Positions 5,555 through 7,532 of a stretch of 7,532 nucleotides of DNA are shown piece after piece. This DNA is from an uncultured Hyphomicrobiales bacterium (GTDB taxonomy: Bacteria; Pseudomonadota; Alphaproteobacteria; Rhizobiales; Xanthobacteraceae). The translations under genes and the position numbers were made by a program. Position 1 is the first letter of the stretch, and the number at the start of each line of letters is the position of its first letter. The notes under the pieces are model-generated. The model was not told where the DNA came from and searched no databases. It saw only the letters and a program-made list of their open reading frames with translations. The stretch is taken from contig CAITEM010000178.1 of assembly GCA_903891395.1 (NCBI GenBank), forward strand, positions 1 through 7,532. Direction: 5' to 3'.

Positions 5555-5836
5555 ATGACCAAGACAATGTTCGCTGTTCTGGTGGTGAGCGGCCTGATGG
5601 CCGCGCCGCTGCCGCAGTTCGTATCGACCGCCGTGGCGCAAACCGCGCAGCCGGCGTCTGACACGAAAACCGCCAAAGCAAAGAAAGAGCCGAGCGCCGG
5701 TCTGATGGCCATGCGCGAGCGGCAAAAGAAGTGCGGCGCCGAGTGGAAAGAAGCAAAGGCCGCCGGCAAGGTCGCGAAGGAAATGAAGTGGCCGAAATAT
5801 TGGAGCGCCTGCAACAAACGCCTCAAGGGCGCGTGA
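5555..5836 (+). CDS. Small secreted basic protein, unknown function
   Basis: A 93-residue protein of no family I can name with certainty. The start is the ATG at 5555, with AAGGGGG (5543-5549) 5 bases ahead. Residues 1-29 form a signal peptide (MFAVLVVSGLMAAPL, cleavage near AVAQTAQ). A short Lys/Ala/Thr linker (38-46) leads to a compact basic domain: AGLMAMRERQKKCGAEWKEA (49-68) then AAGKVAKEMKWPKYWSACNK (69-88). Two cysteines (C60 and C86) bracket the domain and could form one disulfide. Aromatic W63, W79, Y82 and W83 look like core residues. Similar exported proteins occur in Bradyrhizobium as hypotheticals; a distant link to PsiF-type repeats (C plus basic helices) is possible but not supported strongly. 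It is transcribed divergently from the glutathione transferase and followed by a strong hairpin. Confidence 0.82.
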   Translation: MTKTMFAVLVVSGLMAAPLPQFVSTAVAQTAQPASDTKTAKAKKEPSAGLMAMRERQKKCGAEWKEAKAAGKVAKEMKWPKYWSACNKRLKGA

Positions 5837-5839
5837 CCC

Positions 5840-5853
5840 GGCGCGCAAGCGCC
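5840..5853 (+). other. Small GNRA-loop hairpin after the 5555-5836 gene
   Basis: GGCGC (5840-5844), GCAA, GCGCC (5849-5853) is a 5 bp hairpin capped by a GNRA tetraloop, three bases after the TGA. It may protect or help terminate the message together with the larger hairpin 28 bases further on. Confidence 0.4.
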
Positions 5854-5880
5854 CGCTTACTATGATTACATCACTGAAAC

Positions 5881-5927
5881 GACTGAGGGCGTCGGAGAGA
5901 CTGAAAGTCTCACCGACGCCCTCTGTC
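5881..5927. terminator. Long near-perfect hairpin, probable transcription end
   Basis: GAGGGCGTCGG (5885-5895) pairs with CCGACGCCCTC (5913-5923), and inside it GAGACT (5897-5902) pairs with AGTCTC (5906-5911) around a GAA loop, with one A-A mismatch between. GAC (5881-5883) and GTC (5925-5927) extend it past a T-T mismatch. That is 20 pairs in 47 bases. It lies 45 bases past the stop of the secreted basic protein gene. Neither flank has a real T-tract, so it is an atypical terminator or an mRNA 3' stabiliser. It is also downstream of the minus-strand microprotein gene and could serve both. Confidence 0.55.
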
Positions 5928-6048
5928 ATCATTCGAACCGGGGCGTCTCGGGCAACCGCGTTGCGCTCGTCACACCGTGACGCACACCGGCCCGTATGAC
6001 GCAATCCTCGACAACGATGGCCGAAGATCGAAAGGAAGCGTCAGAAGA

Positions 6049-6114
6049 CTAGAGCTTCTTCTTCTTGCCCTTTTTCTTCGTCTTCGCCGCTGCCTTCTTC
6101 TTACGTTTAGCCAT
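6049..6114 (-). CDS. 21-residue lysine-rich microprotein
   Basis: A very short gene on the minus strand, 22 codons from ATG (6114-6112) to TAG (6051-6049). The peptide starts MAKRKKKAAAKT and ends KKKGKKKKL: 12 Lys and 1 Arg among 21 residues, plus Ala, Thr and Gly, with no acidic residue. The main evidence that it is translated is a perfect AGGAGG (plus-strand CCTCCT at 6122-6127) exactly 7 bases before the ATG, the best ribosome site in the window. A candidate promoter (6195-6224) and a 7+7 bp palindrome (6129-6143) lie upstream. A peptide of this charge would be expected to bind nucleic acid, like histone H1-type tails; that is inference. I do not recognise a named family. The Lys-rich N-terminus of the nearby glutathione transferase has similar composition. 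Confidence 0.6.
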   Translation of the reverse strand: MAKRKKKAAAKTKKKGKKKKL

Positions 6115-6128
6115 TTGCTGCCCTCCTA

Positions 6129-6143
6129 GCCATGTAACATGGC
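6129..6143. promoter_or_regulatory. Perfect 15-base palindrome next to the microprotein Shine-Dalgarno
   Basis: GCCATGT (6129-6135), A, ACATGGC (6137-6143) is a perfect 7+7 inverted repeat around one base. It ends one base from the AGGAGG of the microprotein gene. The one-base centre is too tight for a normal RNA hairpin, so a dimeric protein site (operator) is the likelier reading. Confidence 0.45.
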
Positions 6144-6719
6144 GGGTGTCTCATCTCAGTACGGTCGCGGATCGACGCGTACCGCAATCGGTTTACTACA
6201 GAGCGATGAAAAAAACACTGACAACACATGCCGATGTGTATAGCGGCGCTTCACAACACATCATGCAGGCGCGCAATACCATCATTTCCCGATGCGCAAA
6301 CACTTGACGCACGACAACGCGGCGCACATTCGCGTTTCGCGCGGCAATTTCAAAACATCCGATAAAATAAGGGTTTTTTGCATCACACGAATTGGATGCA
6401 AGACCGCACGCTGCGTATTATCTCACCTGTAAAGGCCGCGAACATTGCAACGTCGAACGATCTTGTGCACCGCAAATTTTTTTTGAAAATAATTTGCGCA
6501 AAACTCGTCGCGCTTGCGTGCCGAAGGTCTGAATCGATCAAAAACGAGCGAATCAGTGCAAAGTGATTCGCAGCAACGTGATCGCTTTCGCGAAATTTTT
6601 GCGTCGACGCGACCGCCGATTCCGTTTTTACGCGGACAGAAAATCGTCGCGCGATGTCGGGGGTGGATGTTTGAGGTAACGGAGCGCGGCAACCAATTGT
6701 TAACGAAGCGGACGCCGCG
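6144..6719. other. Gene-free, hairpin-rich spacer downstream of gatB
   Basis: About 575 bases with no protein gene I can support; short open frames on both strands lack ribosome sites and family resemblance. It is AT-richer than the genes around it. Hairpins are TTGCATC (6378-6384) with GATGCAA (6395-6401), CGCAAATT (6471-6478) with AATTTGCG (6491-6498) around a T-rich/A-rich centre, GCGAATCA (6548-6555) with TGATTCGC (6564-6571), and the palindrome GCGTCGACGC (6601-6610). No clear intrinsic terminator follows gatB. The stretch could hide an untranslated RNA, on either strand. Confidence 0.5.
6195..6224 (-). promoter_or_regulatory. Candidate promoter of the microprotein gene
   Basis: On the minus strand TTGTCA (6224-6219) matches five of six bases of the -35 box. 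After 18 bases TGTAGT (6200-6195) matches four of six of the -10. Transcription would begin near 6188, leaving a leader of about 75 bases that contains the 6129-6143 palindrome. Confidence 0.35.
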
Positions 6720-7532
6720 TCAGAGGCCGAGTTTGGATTTCAGCAGGTCGCCGACCGCCTGCGGACTGGCTTTGCCGCCCGAAGACTTCATTACCTGACC
6801 GACGAACCACATCATCGCCTTCGGATTGGCTTTCGCTTGGGCGACCTTGTCGGGATTTTGCGCGATCGCGGCATCGACCAGCGCTTCGATCGCGCCCATG
6901 TCGGTCACTTGCGTGAGCCCCCGTGCCGTGACGATTGCGCGCGGATCGCCGCCTTCGGTCCAGACAATCTCGAATAAGTCTTTGGCAATCTTGCCGGAAA
7001 TCGTTTTGTCGCCGATCAGATCGATGATCGCGCCAAGCTGGTCGGCCGACACTGGCGAATGCGCGATGGTCTGACCCTGCTTGTTCAGCCGGGCGAACAG
7101 CTCGTTCATCACCCAATTGGCGGCGAGCTTGGCGTCGCGGCCTTTCGCCACCGCCTCGAAGTAATCGGCGGTCTCGCGCTCGGCCACCATATGGCCGGCG
7201 TCGTAGGCCGACAGGCCGAAGTCGCTCATGAAACGCGCCTTCTTGCCGTCCGGCAGTTCCGGCAGGTGGCTTTTGAGCTCGTCGACGTAGCTTTGCGTCA
7301 CTTCAAGCGGCAGCAGGTCGGGATCGGGGAAGTAACGGTAGTCGTGCGCCTCTTCCTTGGAGCGCATCGAGCGGGTTTCGCCCTTGCCCGGATCGAACAG
7401 CCGGGTTTCCTGCACGATGGCGCCGCCGTCCTCGATGATGTCGATCTGACGGCGCGCTTCGTGCTCGATGGCCTGGCCGATGAAGCGGATTGAATTGACG
7501 TTCTTGATCTCGCAGCGTGTTCCGAGAGCGTC
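6720..7532 (-). CDS. gatB: Aspartyl/glutamyl-tRNA(Asn/Gln) amidotransferase subunit B, C-terminal part, cut by window edge
   Basis: GatB is the kinase and tRNA-binding subunit of the GatCAB complex, which converts Glu-tRNA(Gln) to Gln-tRNA(Gln), and Asp-tRNA(Asn) to Asn-tRNA(Asn), in the cytoplasm. The window holds the last 270 codons of a protein usually near 490 residues; the N-terminus lies beyond 7532. The frame is open to the edge and begins DALGTRCEIKNVNSIRF, then FIGQAIEHEARRQIDI, the GatB-specific KSKEEAHDYRYFPDPDL-like block (here RSKEEAHDYRYFPDPDLLPL) and MSDFGLSAYDAGHM. The remaining 150 or so residues form the helical linker and YqeY-like tail domain that contacts tRNA (WVMNELFARLN, SGKIAKDLFEI, GQVMKSSGGKASPQAV), ending LKSKLGL and TGA. 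gatC and gatA, if linked, would lie outside the window. Confidence 0.97.
   Translation of the reverse strand, partial: DALGTRCEIKNVNSIRFIGQAIEHEARRQIDIIEDGGAIVQETRLFDPGKGETRSMRSKEEAHDYRYFPDPDLLPLEVTQSYVDELKSHLPELPDGKKARFMSDFGLSAYDAGHMVAERETADYFEAVAKGRDAKLAANWVMNELFARLNKQGQTIAHSPVSADQLGAIIDLIGDKTISGKIAKDLFEIVWTEGGDPRAIVTARGLTQVTDMGAIEALVDAAIAQNPDKVAQAKANPKAMMWFVGQVMKSSGGKASPQAVGDLLKSKLGL

Noticed and set aside
5377..5826. Upstream extension of the glutathione transferase reading frame
   Set aside because: The extra 150 residues lie antisense to the secreted basic protein gene and its spacer and resemble no protein. The ATG at 5376 has its own GGAG.
5928..5945. GGTTCGAAT-like string suggesting a tRNA T-arm
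   Set aside because: The flanks do not pair as a T stem and no acceptor or anticodon arm lies at the right distance.
6378..6692. Short open frames on both strands in the gatB-downstream spacer
   Set aside because: They have no ribosome site, no family resemblance and no codon preference matching the neighbours.
1..7532. CRISPR array, insertion sequence or toxin-antitoxin/defence module
   Set aside because: There are no regularly spaced repeats, no transposase or terminal inverted repeats, and no defence-type domain in any supported gene.

Overview
The window reads as the chromosome of a GC-rich alphaproteobacterium, most likely of the Bradyrhizobium/Rhodopseudomonas/Afipia group (Nitrobacteraceae). 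The support is a porin of the rhizobial Porin_2 type, two DUF3551 secreted Cys-rich proteins, a one-repeat Sel1 protein, a DUF2147 protein and a gatB close to other alphaproteobacterial versions. I see no insertion sequence, phage, CRISPR or restriction/defence module; this is mostly ordinary core and lineage-specific sequence.

Layout, left to right. Positions 1-172 (minus) hold the start of a porin gene that runs off the left edge. Next is about 660 bases without a protein gene: an AT-rich patch (about 478-575), then a long nested inverted repeat (591-645). A tRNA-Ser(GCU) gene lies at 832-924 (minus), with an encoded CCA and a plausible promoter. Two tandem paralogous DUF3551 genes (1057-1347 and 1414-1686, plus) precede a TPR/glycosyltransferase-like gene (1776-3455, plus). 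That gene converges tail to tail with a Sel1-repeat gene (3452-3748, minus); both stop codons sit in one TTAA. A 331-base leader region precedes a secreted DUF2147 gene (4080-4505, plus). It shares a bidirectional terminator (4531-4560) with a convergent Nu-class/YfcG-like glutathione transferase gene (4576-5376, minus) that carries a lysine-rich N-terminal tail. A divergent spacer with two inverted repeats separates this from a small secreted basic protein (5555-5836, plus), which is followed by a strong hairpin. On the minus strand, 6049-6114 encodes a 21-residue, almost purely Lys/Arg/Ala peptide behind a perfect AGGAGG. About 600 AT-richer bases with several hairpins follow, and the right edge (6720-7532, minus) is the C-terminal half of gatB.

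The genes do not form one pathway. The DUF3551 pair may be cotranscribed, and the DUF2147, DUF3551 and 5555-5836 products are all predicted exported, Cys-containing proteins. The least explained item is the lysine-rich microprotein at 6049-6114 with a 7+7 bp palindrome just upstream of its Shine-Dalgarno sequence. It lies under 1 kb from a glutathione transferase with a similar lysine-rich tail. It is a real candidate gene, but nothing here demonstrates a new multi-gene system.
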